Source: Anaeramoeba flamelloides
Taxonomy: Eukaryota; Metamonada; Anaeramoebidae
Direction: 5' to 3'
Assembly: GCA_027625915.1 (NCBI GenBank)
Contig: JANTQA010000015.1
Span: 1 to 64,000, forward strand
DNA: 64,000 nucleotides
The first letter of the stretch is position 1. Every line of letters starts with the position of its first letter. Both the position numbers and the translations under genes were made by a program. Shown one piece after another: positions 1 to 11,960 of the stretch. Below the pieces are notes generated by a model that did no database searches, was not told the origin of the DNA, and was given only the letters and a program-made list of their open reading frames with translations.

Positions 1-240
1 GATGTTGTTGAACAGGAAAGTTGTTTGCAAAGGGAAATAGGTTTCAAATTCCCTCAAAATACCTTGGAAGGTGATTAATTTCAGAACAAGGCTTTCGATC
101 TGATGATGAGCTACCTTTGCAATATGCAGAAGATCCTTCGTTTAACCGCTTGTGGATCCTCTGCCCCAAACTAGCCCACATGGTGTGCTTCATCTATCCC
201 AACAGGGACTCATACAGACCATGTTGATACAGAGCACTAG
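1..240. other. GC-richer fragment, possible coding remnant
   Basis: The first 240 bases have a balanced composition (about 45% GC) unlike the AT-rich DNA that follows. On the plus strand the frame from about 75 to 228 reads without a stop and ends at TGA; on the minus strand about 130-1 is also open. No start codon, domain or splice pattern could be recognised, so this may be the edge of a gene or element lying to the left, or a decayed piece of one. I do not recognise a family. Confidence 0.25.
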
Positions 241-932
241 ACAGTAAAAGTGAAAATTTGAAAAAGTCAAGTGTGTAGAGAGTAAAAGTAAAAATTTGAT
301 GGGGCGAAGAGAGAGTATATTTGAAAAGGGTACTTATGTTTGTGTGTGTACATTGATAGTATGTGAGAGAATCGAAGAAAGTGTGAAAGTGTAAAGAGTA
401 AAAAAAGTAAAAGAGGGTGTGGTATTGGGGTGGTGGTGGAATAAAGGATCTAAAATATGCTTTTAAAACTTGAAATTTTCTCAAATCTTTTTATAAAATT
501 TCTTAACATAATGATTCTGGTCAATCACTACATTCTAAAACATTCTTTATTTCAAAGACACATCGCATAAACATTAAAATTTCCATCCCAGTCCCAAGAA
601 GAAGCTTCCAAATCCCCAAAGTGAGAATTATCAAAATTTCAAATGTTTTTATATTGATAGTATGGTAAAAATTCCTGAACATGAAAATAATCCTCTTGAA
701 ACTATTTTTAATTGCTTATCTTAATGACTATTATCAAAATTGAAAATCCAAATACCTTTGATAACTTAACTAATTTGTTATGAACCAAAAGTATTAAACC
801 TTCAGAAAGTTTATTAAAATGGAGTGTTACCTTATGACTACTCATTTTATTGTTGGACAACCAAAGTAGAGCTCCATAATAGGAAAAAAAATCTAGTTCT
901 GGTTATGTTTCCAATTAATACAAAAAATGATA

Positions 933-1240
933 CAGTCAGTTTCACTTTTAAGGCACAAACTTTCAACGAAATTTAAGGCACAAAAAAAAATCTCAAATTA
1001 AGGCACAAAATTTGGAATTTTTTTTTTAACAATATATTTTACGGAAAGTTTCACTTTTAAGGCACAAACTTTCAACGAAAATTATGACACAATAAAAATC
1101 TCAAATTAAGGCACAAAATTTGGATTCTAGTAAAAATAAATTGTCAAAAAAAAAATTCCAAATTTTGTGTCTTAATTTGAGATTTTTTTTTGTGCCTTAA
1201 ATTTCGTTGAAGGTTTGTGCCTTAAAAGTGAAACTGACTA
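933..1240. mobile_element. Fold-back MITE, CAGTCAG family, copy 1
   Basis: The left end reads CAGTCAGTTTCACTTTTAAG and the right end is its reverse complement with one change; TA flanks both sides. The arms are long, so the element folds into a near-complete hairpin. The left arm is partly duplicated in tandem (a second arm begins near 1046), which makes this copy about 308 bp against 174-200 bp for simple copies. It has no coding capacity. Its ends match those of the 13.2 kb transposon at 24855-38047, its likely source of transposase. Confidence 0.85.
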
Positions 1241-1449
1241 TATTTCCACTTCATCTGGATTTAAGACCTGATAAATATCTTCTAATTTTCAAATAAAACT
1301 ATTTTAAAAGTCTGGAATTCTTTAAGAATTGAAACGGTCTTTGTTGTTTTTTTATGTTAAAGTTTATCAAAAAAGTGAAATAAATTAATTAAGAAAATGA
1401 TATTATAATTAGATAGGTCATGTTTATTTATTGAATATGGTTTGATATA

Positions 1450-1648
1450 CAGTCAATTTCACTATTAAGGCACAAACCTTCAACGAAATTTAAGGCACAA
1501 AAAAAAATCTCAAATTAAGGTACAAAATTTGGAATTTTTTTTTTGACAATTTATTTTTACAAAAATTCCAAATTTTGTGCCTTAATTTGAGATTTTTATT
1601 GTGTTTAAATTTCATTGAAAGTTTGTGCCTTAAAAGTGAAACTGACTG
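1450..1648. mobile_element. Fold-back MITE, CAGTCAG family, copy 2
   Basis: About 199 bp, flanked by TA, with long inverted arms made of the same AAGGCACAA-containing blocks as the other copies and a short T-rich centre. The left end carries a few substitutions relative to the right, so this copy is somewhat decayed. Confidence 0.85.
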
Positions 1649-2492
1649 TAAGTTTTTAAATATAAATAGAAAATAATATTAGAATAATATACCCAGAAAG
1701 TAGATAAGTTAGTTTTTTTTATTGGTAATAGAAATTATGAAAGTTTGCTTTTTTATTAAAAATTTTTTTACCTTCATATAAAATATTTATTTTAAAACAA
1801 AAAGTAAAATTGTAAAAAAAGAAAAAGACAAAATAACTTGTTTTAAGAATAAATATCTTTTTATCAGAAGAGCTTAAATTAGATTTGAAAATAAAAAATG
1901 ATTGTAGTTGATGAAAATACTTTCAGATATATTAAAAAAAATAAAAAATATTTAACAAACTTTTGAACAAAAACAGTTGGGAAAACTATGTGGCATCGGA
2001 GTTTTGAAGAATTTAGTCGATACTTATGTAGTGATCATTACGAAGGATCCTTTTTGAATAAAATTTTAGAAACTATTTTTTTTATTATTTTTTGTTGAAC
2101 AGTAATATTTTTCAAATGGGGATATTGAAGAACAGTTATTTTGTTTGAGTATCATTAGATATAATTAAACGATCTCAATTGAAAAAAAAAAATGTGAAAT
2201 AATTTTTGAAAAGAATTTCCCAGTTGGCTTTTTAATGATTTTTGCTTGCAATTCTTTGGAATTTTTTTGAGCAACAATAAACACTATTAAGTTTGAAGAA
2301 AATAGAAAAGGTTTTAAATTGTTAAAGAGAAAATAGAGTATATCTACTCTTGAAAGTTGATGTTTTTTGTTTATTCACTGTTATTTTAAAAAGAAATAAC
2401 TTACTCTTCCAATTAAGTCAAAATAATATTTACACAAAAAACAAATTTCACTTATATCCTGTTTCTAATGATAAAAAAATGAATATAAAATA

Positions 2493-2772
2493 CAGTCAAC
2501 TTCACATTTAAGGCACAAACTTTCAACGAAATTTAAGACACAAAAAAATCTCAAATTAAGGCACAAAATTTGTAATACAGTCAGTTTCACTTTTAAGGTA
2601 CAAACTTTCAACAAAATTTAAGGCACAAAAAAATCTCAAATTAATACACAAAATTTGGATTTTTATTTTTTACAATTTATTTTTACTAGAATTTGAATTT
2701 TGTACCTTAATTTGAGATTTTTTGTGCCTTAAATTTCGTTGAAAGTTTGTGCCTTAAAAGTGAAACTGACTC
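2493..2772. mobile_element. Fold-back MITE, CAGTCAG family, copy 3 with an extra half arm
   Basis: A complete hairpin copy (about 2578-2772) is preceded directly by one further left arm (2493-2575) that has no matching right arm. TA is found at 2491, 2576 and 2773. The layout suggests one copy inserted into, or recombined with, another. Confidence 0.8.
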
Positions 2773-3216
2773 TATTATCCTGATATTATTTTTTTTTTTC
2801 AATTGTTTTTTGTGTATTTTTTTAATAATTCGGATATTGGTAATATTATTCAATAGTATGATAATAATTTAAATCTTTTTTATTTTTTTATTTATTTTTT
2901 TAATGTGAGTGAATAAGTTGAGTTGTTTTTGTTTCAGAGATTGGGTATAACACCTTTTTAAAAAACTTGAAGATAATTAGTTTTAAAATTTTTATTAAAA
3001 TGTTGACAGAGGACATTAAATTTTTCAAACAGTATATTTTAAAACTGGGTATCTTCATTTTTTTAAAAATTAATACCTTTAAAAGAGTTTGGTTATATGC
3101 TACCGAGAGATAAATAAGAGTTGTTTAGAGTTTTTTTTTGTTTAAATATTGATATTTAAACAATAAAAAGCTTGATTATTTAAGGGGTGCTACATGTTGA
3201 ACCTTAAATTCCAATA

Positions 3217-3390
3217 CAGTCAGTTTCACTTTTAAGGCACAAACTTTCAACGAAATTTAAGGCACAAAAAAATCTCAAATTAAGACACAAAATTTGTAAT
3301 TTTTTTTTTTTACAATTTATTTTTCCTAGGGTCTGAATTTTGTGTATTAAATTTCGTTGAAAGTTTGTGCCTTAAAAGTGAAACTGACTG
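3217..3390. mobile_element. Fold-back MITE, CAGTCAG family, copy 4
   Basis: The shortest copy, 174 bp, flanked by TA. The host flanks themselves are inverted for about nine bases (ATTCCAATA before, TATTGGAAT after), so it lies in a palindromic target. Confidence 0.88.
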
Positions 3391-3699
3391 TATTGGAATC
3401 TGAAGAAAAAAAAATTACAATATTTTCATTCATTTATCATTATTAAAACTTTCATTTGTTTAGCAAAATAACTGTTTTTAATTATTCTATTTCTTAGAAA
3501 CTCTGGTCTTCAAAAAAATAAAAAATCGTTTTTTTTTAAATATCACTACATCCTTAAATAACTATTTAATATATCTATTCTAAGAGAAAAAAAACAAATT
3601 TCAATTCAAAAAATTGAAAAGAAATTATGAAAAAGTCTTTTAGAAATTCTCAATTCAATATTTAAAAACTTTCTTAAAACCACCATGAGTTTACCTCCT

Positions 3700-4700
3700 A
3701 AAATATGTTTGAATTTTGTATACTATTGAATAATAAATTAGATATTATATCTAAACAACAAGAAGAAGTTGAATAAACAAAGCATGGGGTTCTATTTGAT
3801 TCCTATGTTTTTTGTTTTGAACATAAGTGTTTTTGGATCACTAGTATTTGATATTTTCTAAAAACAAGATTAAAAGTACTTTGAGTATATTTTAATAAAT
3901 ATGGGATTTATTAACCTAAACATTATTTATGAAATTTTTTTTTAAAATGTGGAAAAAATCCGAAAATGTACAAAATAAATAACTAACAAATATAATTAAG
4001 AAGTTTTTAATATTGATATAAAGTATTGAAAAAAATACCCAATATGAAAATAATCCTCTGACATCGTTTTTAATTGTGAATATTAGGAAAATTAATTTGT
4101 TATTAAGGAATAATTTCTTTTATTATCAATTAATCATTAAAAATACGAACTAGTCAAATATTAGAATTTTCATTACTTAAATTATACTTGTTCTAAAAAC
4201 TATATCCATTTCAATTGAAAAAACCGAATAAAAATTAAGTTTTTCAAATATTGTAAACCTTTTATAAAATTCTAGTTTTTTTCTTGATAAATTGATCTAC
4301 TAAGGTTATCAAACAAATCAAAATCACCTAAAAACGTAATAATATAAATAACTAACTTTCTAAATATATTATCTAAAATAGAATTATCCAAAAGGATCAA
4401 AGAACAAAACTTTTCCTAAATTAGGAATATCTCGATTGAGTCTTCTAAAGTTACACGTAGATACCAAGGAAGGGTTTATCAAAGTTTTATATTTGAGTAA
4501 GATATTGAGGAATTAAAAAACAGAGTTTATTTCCAAAAAGAAATGGACGGAAAATCAGGGTTAATCTTATTCAAGCAACCCAAATCACCAACCAAATTTT
4601 CAATGATCTTATCTCATTGGGTAAAATTATTGTTGTTTTGATTGAAAGAATTATTATGGTTAAACTTATACTAAAATCCAAAAAAACCCAAAGAAAATAA
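3700..4700. repeat. Diverged duplicate segment A (partner near 21790-22860)
   Basis: Several blocks line up in the same order and orientation with 21790-22860: a block around TTAGATATTATATC near 3735, one around ATTAAAAGTA near 3870, and one ending AGAATTATTATGGTTAAA near 4640-4660. Identity is patchy and no gene is seen. It looks like an old duplication or two copies of an old element. Confidence 0.45.
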
Positions 4701-5099
4701 AGAGAAGTATTTATTGATATTTATCACAAAAAAAAATGAAAAACTACTGGAATTTAGAAACCTAAAATTTAAAATTGATTGTAAAAGATCTCGAGAAAGT
4801 AAGTTTCTTTAAAGATAATGAAAAGTAAAACTGTTTTTAAAAATGTTCCCCCATAATAAATCAGAAAAGATATCAACGCTTAATTAGGATGATAGTGATG
4901 GGTAAACCAAAAATCACTAAAACTAAAATAAACAAAAAGAAACAAAACAAAGAATCTGTAAAACCAAAATATACAAAACCTGTTTAGTTTTACTTTGGTA
5001 TTTCAATTTTCTGGATCTTATTTTTCATTTTTTCATCTTTATTCTCTTTTTTTTTATTTTTTCAACAGGAAAACAAAAACAGAAAAAAAAAACCTAAAT

Positions 5100-7990
5100 A
5101 AAGAAAAAAGAAAAAGTTTAATTTTGGTGTTTTTTTGAATTGTTTACTCAAACAAATCACGAACGAACCGAGAGAAACAAAAATTTGAAAAGATTTTGCA
5201 AAGGCTAATCTTTAAGTTAAAATTAAATGACCAAACCTTCACCCAAATGGATCTTTCTGGGAAACGAATTTGGATGGAGAAAATCAAATCTATAAGTTCA
5301 GCCCTAAAGACAAACCAAACCGTTACGCGATTGGTTCTAAGGAGGAATGGAATAGGAGACGAAGAAGTCCAAGCTTTAAGTTCAGTCCTCAAGGTAAACC
5401 AAACCGTTACCCGATTGCATCTTTCCAGGAACGAAATAGGAGCTAAGGGAGCCCAAGCTTTAAGTTCAGCCCTCAAGGTAAACCAGACCCTTATCCACTT
5501 GGTTCTTTTGAGGAATCAAATAGAAGATGAGGGAATTAAATACCTAACTGAAGTTCTCAAGGTAAACCAAACCCTTACCCTATTGGATCTATCTAGGAAT
5601 CAAATAGGAGCCGAGGGAATGAAATACCTAAGTCCGGCCCTAAAGATAAACCAAACCCTTACCCACTTGGTTCTATCTAGGAATGAAATTAAATCTGAGG
5701 GAATCAAATCTTTAAGTTCAGCCCTCAAGGTTAAACCAAACCCTTATCCACTTGGATCTTTCTGAGAATCAAATTGGAAACAAGGAAAAGAAAGAATCTA
5801 AAGAAAAAAATCTTCAAGAATTTATACAATCCTTAAAAATCAACAAGTCTATTATCAAACTAAATCTTTCCAGAAATAAATTTGATCGAAAAGAAGAAGA
5901 TCTACTCCAAATTTCCAATTTAATCAAAAGAAATCTCAATTTCCAAAAAAAGTTAACCAAATCAATCAAAGATGGAAATTTGCAATTATTCCAAGAATTA
6001 ATCCAAATTGACAAAATACCCTTAATATATTTATCTTCTGAAGATTTAATAGAGAACCCAAGTCGTAAAAAAGAAGAAGACACAATTTTCCATTTAGCCA
6101 TTTTCCATAATCAAATTGAAATTCTATTCCATTTATTATTTGCAAATAATGAAAAAACAGATCAACAAATTATTTCAAAAAGAAATCATTTATTAAATAT
6201 AAAAAATCAAAAAACAAAAAAAAATGCAATTGATTTGTTAAATCCAAATGAAATTTTAATTCAAGATTTTCAGAATTATTATAAACAATTTATTTCATCT
6301 TCTTTATATTCATCATCTTCTTCTTCATCATTCTCAAACTTCAATAATAATAATAATGATAAATTATCCAATAATTTCCCAAATAAATTAATTACCGAAA
6401 AAGAAATAATCTTGATGAGAATTGGGAAAGAATGGAAAACAATTAAAAAACAATTCAAAAATGAATTAACTCAAAATCAAAAACAATTATTTATAAAATG
6501 GTTATATTATCCTATTTCATTTAATTTTAAAGAAAAACAGATAATTCTGGCAATTTTCTAAATTTTGAATCTATTCCAATTTGAAAACAACTCCAATATT
6601 TTTGATCTCAATTTAAAAAAAAATCAAAAAATAAATAACAATAATAAAAATTATAAAAATAACATTGAAAAAAAAAAAAAACAAGATCAAATAAAAATCA
6701 ATTACTAATTATTGATAAAAATTTTGAAAATCAATCTAAAAAGAAAAAACAAACAAAGATCAAAAAAAAAGAAAATTCTAACAAAATAAATAAATTGGAA
6801 AAAAATAATAAAAAGAATAAAAAAAAAGAAGAAAGAAAAGAAAAAGACAAAAAAAAAAGAAATCAAAGAAACTCAAATGAGGAAATATTTATTTTCAAAT
6901 AAAAAATTATTAAATGATTTCCAAAATTATATCAATAAATATGAAAATTATGAAAAAAAAAATTTTCGAATCAACCTAAAAGAAAATGAAAATGAAACTG
7001 AAAAAGGAAAGGAAAAGGAAAATGATGATTTTAAAATCAAATCAATTCAAATTAATAAATTTATACTTTGTTTAAGATCCAATTTATTTCGAGATCTCAT
7101 TTTTCAAACTTTTCCTTCACAATTAGAAAATGAAAAGGAAAAAGAATTAAAAAGAGAAAAGGTAAAAGAAAAGGTAAAGGAAAAAGGAAAAGAAAAGGGA
7201 AAAAAAAAAAAAAGAAATCAACCAATCAAACAAGTTACTGATTAACAATCTTCAATTCCTGAATTTTATCTATTTTTCCTCTCAGAATTTTATAATTTAA
7301 ATTTAAATTTAATCCCATCTACTTTGACTTTTGATTTTGAAAACAATATCAAAAATACCAGCAATGACAGTAGTAACAACAAAAACACCAACATTAACAA
7401 TAAAAACCAAAATAAAAACCTAAACTGTAACAATAACAATAATCATAAGCAGAACAATCAAAAAAATACTATTACTATTGATAATAACAAAAAGAAGGAT
7501 CAGACAAATAAAAACAAAAATAATAATAATAACCAAATTCAAATTAATAATAATCAGAAAAAATCAACAACAATCAAAAATACCTTTTATCAAAAATCAA
7601 CAGATCAATCGACCTTAACAACTACCAAAGCCAAAACAATTTTAAATAATTTTAATCAAAATAACATCAATAATTTAATCAATTTCTTTTTAGAAAACGA
7701 TATTTCAGGTTTCTATCAAACCAATTCACTCTTATTCATTTCTAATTTATTTAATTTCTCACAAAAATTATCAAAATTATAAAAAAATGACATTGGGCAA
7801 AAGAAAAGAAAAGAAAAAAAGAAAAAGAAAAGAAATTATGATGATGATATGAGAATATATTTATTTTTTTTTCTCATTTATAATCAAAATTCCTTAAATT
7901 ATTATATATAACATTGAGGTTTAATTAGGTTACTAATTGTAATTTTATCTACCCTAGCAGATTTAGAATTTCTTTTACGAATTTTTCTTT
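5100..7990 (+). repeat. Tandem duplication unit 1
   Basis: The LRR-ankyrin-BTB gene copy and its flanks, from a poly-purine leader to the 3' block ending near TCTACCCTAGCAGAT, are repeated at about 9070-11960 in the same orientation. The 3' noncoding flank is conserved as well as the coding part, so the unit was duplicated as a block. Confidence 0.75.
5196..7782 (+). pseudogene. LRR-ankyrin-BTB protein gene, copy 1 (degenerate)
   Basis: Four open stretches in order. 5196-5765 encodes about six 28-residue leucine-rich repeats of the ribonuclease-inhibitor type (repeat core LDLSRNQIGAEG); the first in-frame ATG is at 5247. 5752-6561 gives a last LRR, an ankyrin-like segment (core HLAIFHNQIEILFHLL) and a helical segment with FIKWLYYPISFNF. 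6877-7245 gives a BTB/POZ-like start (INKFILCLRSNLFRDLIF) broken by a Lys/Glu tract. 7324-7782 is Asn-rich with a BTB-like C-terminal end. An extra T near 5731 shifts the frame between the first two stretches, and TAA at 6559-6561 interrupts a frame that copy 2 keeps open at the same place. In related proteins these are cytosolic interaction modules. It is either a decaying gene or a gene with unrecognised exon structure; shared homopolymer indels make sequencing error possible too. Confidence 0.7.
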
Positions 7991-8400
7991 ATTTTAAAAG
8001 TATTTCAATCATTTTTTTGTTTTTTCTGTTTTTGTGTTTTTAATTCCATATATTTTCAATTTTGTAATCTGTTTGATTCGATCAAAGAAAAATTTTTTCA
8101 AATGATTGGTATTAAGCTCTAGTTGAGTTCTTTTCAATAGAAAATACCAAATAAAATTCGTTGATCGTTTCTAACAATTTGATCGATCAATAATCGTTTG
8201 TGAAATTTTAACAAATTTACCAATACATTTTTTGTTGAGATAATCTCCAAAATTTTTAACAAAAATATCGATTTTTTTTTGATTTATAATTATTTATCTT
8301 TTATTTTGTGGGTATTGCAAACTATAAATAATAATTCACATTTCAATTAGTTACTGGTTCTAATTCAGTATTTCTTATATAATATATTTAATAAGATTTG
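7990..8400 (+). repeat. Dispersed intergenic repeat, copy 1
   Basis: This stretch matches the reverse complement of 39945-40345 over about 400 bp, with shared blocks such as TCTGTTTTTGTGTTTT, GATTGGTATTAA and GTATTGCAAACT. Weaker shared blocks occur near 44640-44780 and 61206-61360. No coding capacity; function unknown. Confidence 0.6.
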
Positions 8401-9100
8401 TTTTTCAAAATGTGATTTTGGGTGTGTCAAAAATTAAGAATTGGAGTTTATTAAGGGTTTTATTAAACCATCTAATTTTTGGATTGAGTTTTCGTTTTGC
8501 AAATAAAAAAAAAATATGTACAAAAATATTAGTTTTTTGAAACTTTTTGCTACTCTTTTACAATAAAAACTGATTGGAAAATTTTTTTAAATTTGACAAT
8601 TTTTTTTCTGGAAGGATAATATCACTTTTCTGTGAATATTTGAATTGTCAGGATTACTAAAAAAAAATTATTAAATAGTTTTTAGAATCAAAAGTTATAC
8701 TAGATCCGTTAAACAACAGGTGTCTTGCAAGTCTAATCAATATGTTGACATTTTTTAAAAATATTATCCCCAAAAGAACAGAAAATAAAGGGACAGTTCG
8801 TAATTGGGAAAAAGTAAAGTATAAATGACAATTCGAAAAAAAAAACCAAAAATTATAAAGAATGAAAAACATTAAAAAAAAACTAAAAATTCAAAAAAAG
8901 AATTTAATCAAATCAACTAAAAATACCAAACTCAAAAGAACTGTAAAATAAAATTAACAAAATCTTTGTATTAGGCCAAATTTTAAAGGTTGGATTTTTC
9001 ATTTTTCTGATTTGTTTTCTTTTTTTCAAAAACAAAAAAAGAAAAAGAAAAAGAAAAAGAAAAAAAAAGAAAAAAGTATAATTTTGAGGTTTTTTTTTAA
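8400..9100. other. AT-rich spacer between tandem gene copies
   Basis: Low-complexity AT-rich DNA with homopolymer runs, ending in a GAAAAA-type purine tract (about 9030-9075) that precedes gene copy 2. No gene or structure was found. Confidence 0.5.
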
Positions 9101-11152
9101 TTGTTCAACTTTAATAAATTATTAATGAGGCCAAAATCAGCAAGAATTTGAAATCATTTTGCAAAGGTTAATCGTAAATGACAAAACCCTTACCCAATTG
9201 GATCTTGAAGGTAATGGAATAGGAGATGAGGGAAAATCAAATCTTTAAGTTCAGTCCTCAAGGTAAACCAAACCCTTACCCGATTGAATCTTGATGAGAA
9301 TGGAATTGGATACGAGGGAGTGAAATCCCTAAGTTCAGCCCTACCAGTAAACCATACAGTTACCCAATTGGATCTTTCTCGGAATGAAATAGGAAAGGAG
9401 GGAGCCCAAGAACTAAGTTCAGCCCTCAGTGAAAACAATACCCTCACCTACTTGAACCTTTTGAATAACCAAATTGGAGATGAGGGAATGAAATACCTAA
9501 GTTCAGCCCTACCAGTAAACCAAACAGTTACCCAATTGGTTCTTTTTAGGAGTAATATGGGAGACAAGGAGCCAAATCTTTAAGTTCAGCCCTCAAGGTT
9601 AAACCAAACCCTCACTCAATTAGATCTTTCTTCTAATCAAATAGCAGATGAGGGAATCAAAACTTTAAGTTCAGTCCTCAGGGCAAACCAAACCCTCACC
9701 CAATTGGATCTTTCTTGGAATCAAATTGGTGACAATGAAAATAAAGAATCTAAAGAAAAAAATCTTCCAAAATTTATAAAAGCCTTAAAAATCAACAAAT
9801 CTATTATCCAACTAAATCTTGAAGGGAATAAGTTTTTGGAACAAGAAGATCTAAACCAAATTTCTAATTTGATCAAAAGAAATCTCAATTTCCAAAAAAA
9901 GTTAACCAAATCAATCAAAGATGGAAATTTGCAATTATTACAAGAATTAATCCAAATTGACAAAATACCCTTAATATACCCACCTGAAGATTTAATAGAG
10001 AACCCAAGTCGTAAAAAAGAAGAAGACACAATTTTCCATTTAGCCATTTTTCAGAATCAAATTGAAATCCTATTCCATTTATTATTTGCAAATAATGAAA
10101 AAACAGATCAACAAATTATTTCAAAAAGAAATCATTTATTAAATATAAAAAAATCAAAAAACAAAAAAATGCAATTGATTTGTTAAATCCAAATGAAATT
10201 TTAATTCAAGATTTTCAGAATTATTATATACAATTTATTTCTTCTTCATATTCTTATTCTTCTTCAATCTATCTTCATTTACTTCCTCTTCCAATAATAA
10301 TAATGATAAATTATCCAATAATTTCCCAAATAAATTAATTACCGAAAAAGAAATAATCTTGATGAGAATTGGGAAAGAATGGAAAACAATTAAAAAAAAA
10401 TTTCAAAATGAATTAAATAAAAATCAAAAACAATTATTTATAAAATGGTTATATTATCCTATTTCATTTAATTTTAAAGAAAAACAGATAATTCTGGCAA
10501 TTTTCAAAATTTTGAATCTTTTCCAATTTGAAAACAAATCTAATAGTTTTGATCTCAATTTAAAAAACAATCAAAAAATAATTAACTTTAATGATGGTAA
10601 TTATAAAAATAAAACTAAAAAAAAGAAAAATCAATTACTAATTATTGATAAAAATTTTGAAAATCAATCTAAAAAGAAAAAACAAACAAAGATCAAAAAA
10701 AAGAAAATTCTAACAAAATAAATAAATTGGAAAAAATAATAAAAAAGAAAAAAAAAAGAAGAAAGAAAAGAAAAAGCAAAAAAAAAGAAATCAAAGAAAC
10801 TCAAATGAGGAAATATTTATTTTCAAATAAAAAATTATTAAATGATTTCCAAAATTATATCAATAAATATGAAAATTGTGAAAAAAAAAATTTTCAAACC
10901 AACCTAAAAAAAAAAACAAGAAGAATGGAAATGAGAACGAAAAAGAAAACGAAAATGAAAATGAAGATTCTCAAATCAAATCAATTCAAATTAATAAATT
11001 TATACTTTGTTTAAGATCCAATTTATTTCGAGATCTGATTTTTCAAACTTTTCCTACTTCCAAACTAGAAAATGAAAAGGAAAAAAAAATTGAAAATCAA
11101 AAAGAAAAAGAAAAAGAAAAGGAAATAGAAAAGGGAAAGAAAATTGAAAAAG

Positions 11153-11185
<33 letters not shown>

Positions 11186-11960
11186 ATCAATCTATCAATC
11201 AAGTTACTGATTATTTCTCCTCAATTCCAGAATTTTATCCATTTTTTCTCTTAGAATTTTCTAATTTCAATTTAAACCCATCTACTTTGATATTTGATTT
11301 TGAAAACTCAAAAAGCAATATCAACAATGACAGTAACAACAAAAAAACCAACATTAACAATAAAAACCAAAATAAAAACCTAAACTATAACAATAGCAAT
11401 GATCATAATCAAAAAATAAAAACTATTAACAATAAAAAAAAAGCAATCAGAATCAAACTAATACTAATACTAATGATAATAACAAAAAGAAGAATCAGGA
11501 TAATAATATCCAGCTGAAAATCAATAATAATCTGAAGAATAAAAATAAGAATCAAAAATCAAGAGAGCAATCACTCTTAACAACTACCAAAGCAAAAACT
11601 ATTTTAAAGAATTATAATCACAATAATATTAATAATTTAATCAACTTCTTTTTAGAGAACGATATTTCAGGTTTTTATCAAACAAATCAACTCTTAATCA
11701 TTTCTAATTTATTTAATTTCTCACAAAAATTATCAAAATTATAAAAAAATGACAAATAGGACAAAGAAAAGAAAAAACAAGAGAAAAGAAATGGAAAGAA
11801 AAGAAAACAATAACAATTTTTATTTGAACCATAATTCAATTTCTTATCTCATTTATAATTAAGATTCCTTATATTATTATATATACATTACAGTTTAATT
11901 TGATTACTATTATAATTTAATCTACCCTATCAGATCTAAAATTTTATTATTTTTTTAAGG
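9070..11960 (+). repeat. Tandem duplication unit 2
   Basis: Second copy of the unit at 5100-7990, including the 3' flank ending TCTACCCTATCAGAT. Gene copies 1 and 2 remain close in the ankyrin-like part, while LRR number and the low-complexity parts differ. Confidence 0.75.
9178..11744 (+). pseudogene. LRR-ankyrin-BTB protein gene, copy 2 (degenerate)
   Basis: Paralogue of the gene at 5196-7782 with the same domain order: ribonuclease-inhibitor type LRRs (open stretch 9284-9583, continued in 9704-10186), ankyrin-like segment (core HLAIFQNQIEILFHLL), the FIKWLYYPISFNF segment (10359-10721), a BTB-like block (INLYFV onward, to about 11050), Lys/Glu and Asn-rich tracts, and a C-terminal end near 11600-11744. 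The reading frame is broken several times: a single-base loss near 9570 (GACAAGGAGCC), the same extra T found in copy 1 (9600), a homopolymer change near 10150-10170, and further shifts in A-runs after 10800. The loss and the extra T cancel, so the frame before and after is the same. Probably a pseudogene; a sequencing cause for the A-run indels cannot be excluded. Confidence 0.7.

Larger units (their letters stand above)
480..5100. other. AT-rich intergenic region
   Basis: No convincing gene. It holds four members of the CAGTCAG-family fold-back MITE (listed separately) and a diverged segment near 3700-4700 that recurs near 21790-22860. Around 4420-4670 one frame reads fairly protein-like between stops, but no family is recognised. 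Confidence 0.5.

Noticed and set aside
194-484. 96-codon minus-strand open frame rich in Phe/Tyr/Ser
   Set aside because: It mirrors a purine-rich plus strand, has no recognisable domain and overlaps the border of the GC-richer fragment.
5144-5476. Minus-strand frame opposite the LRR region
   Set aside because: Antisense shadow of the regularly repeated LRR coding sequence.
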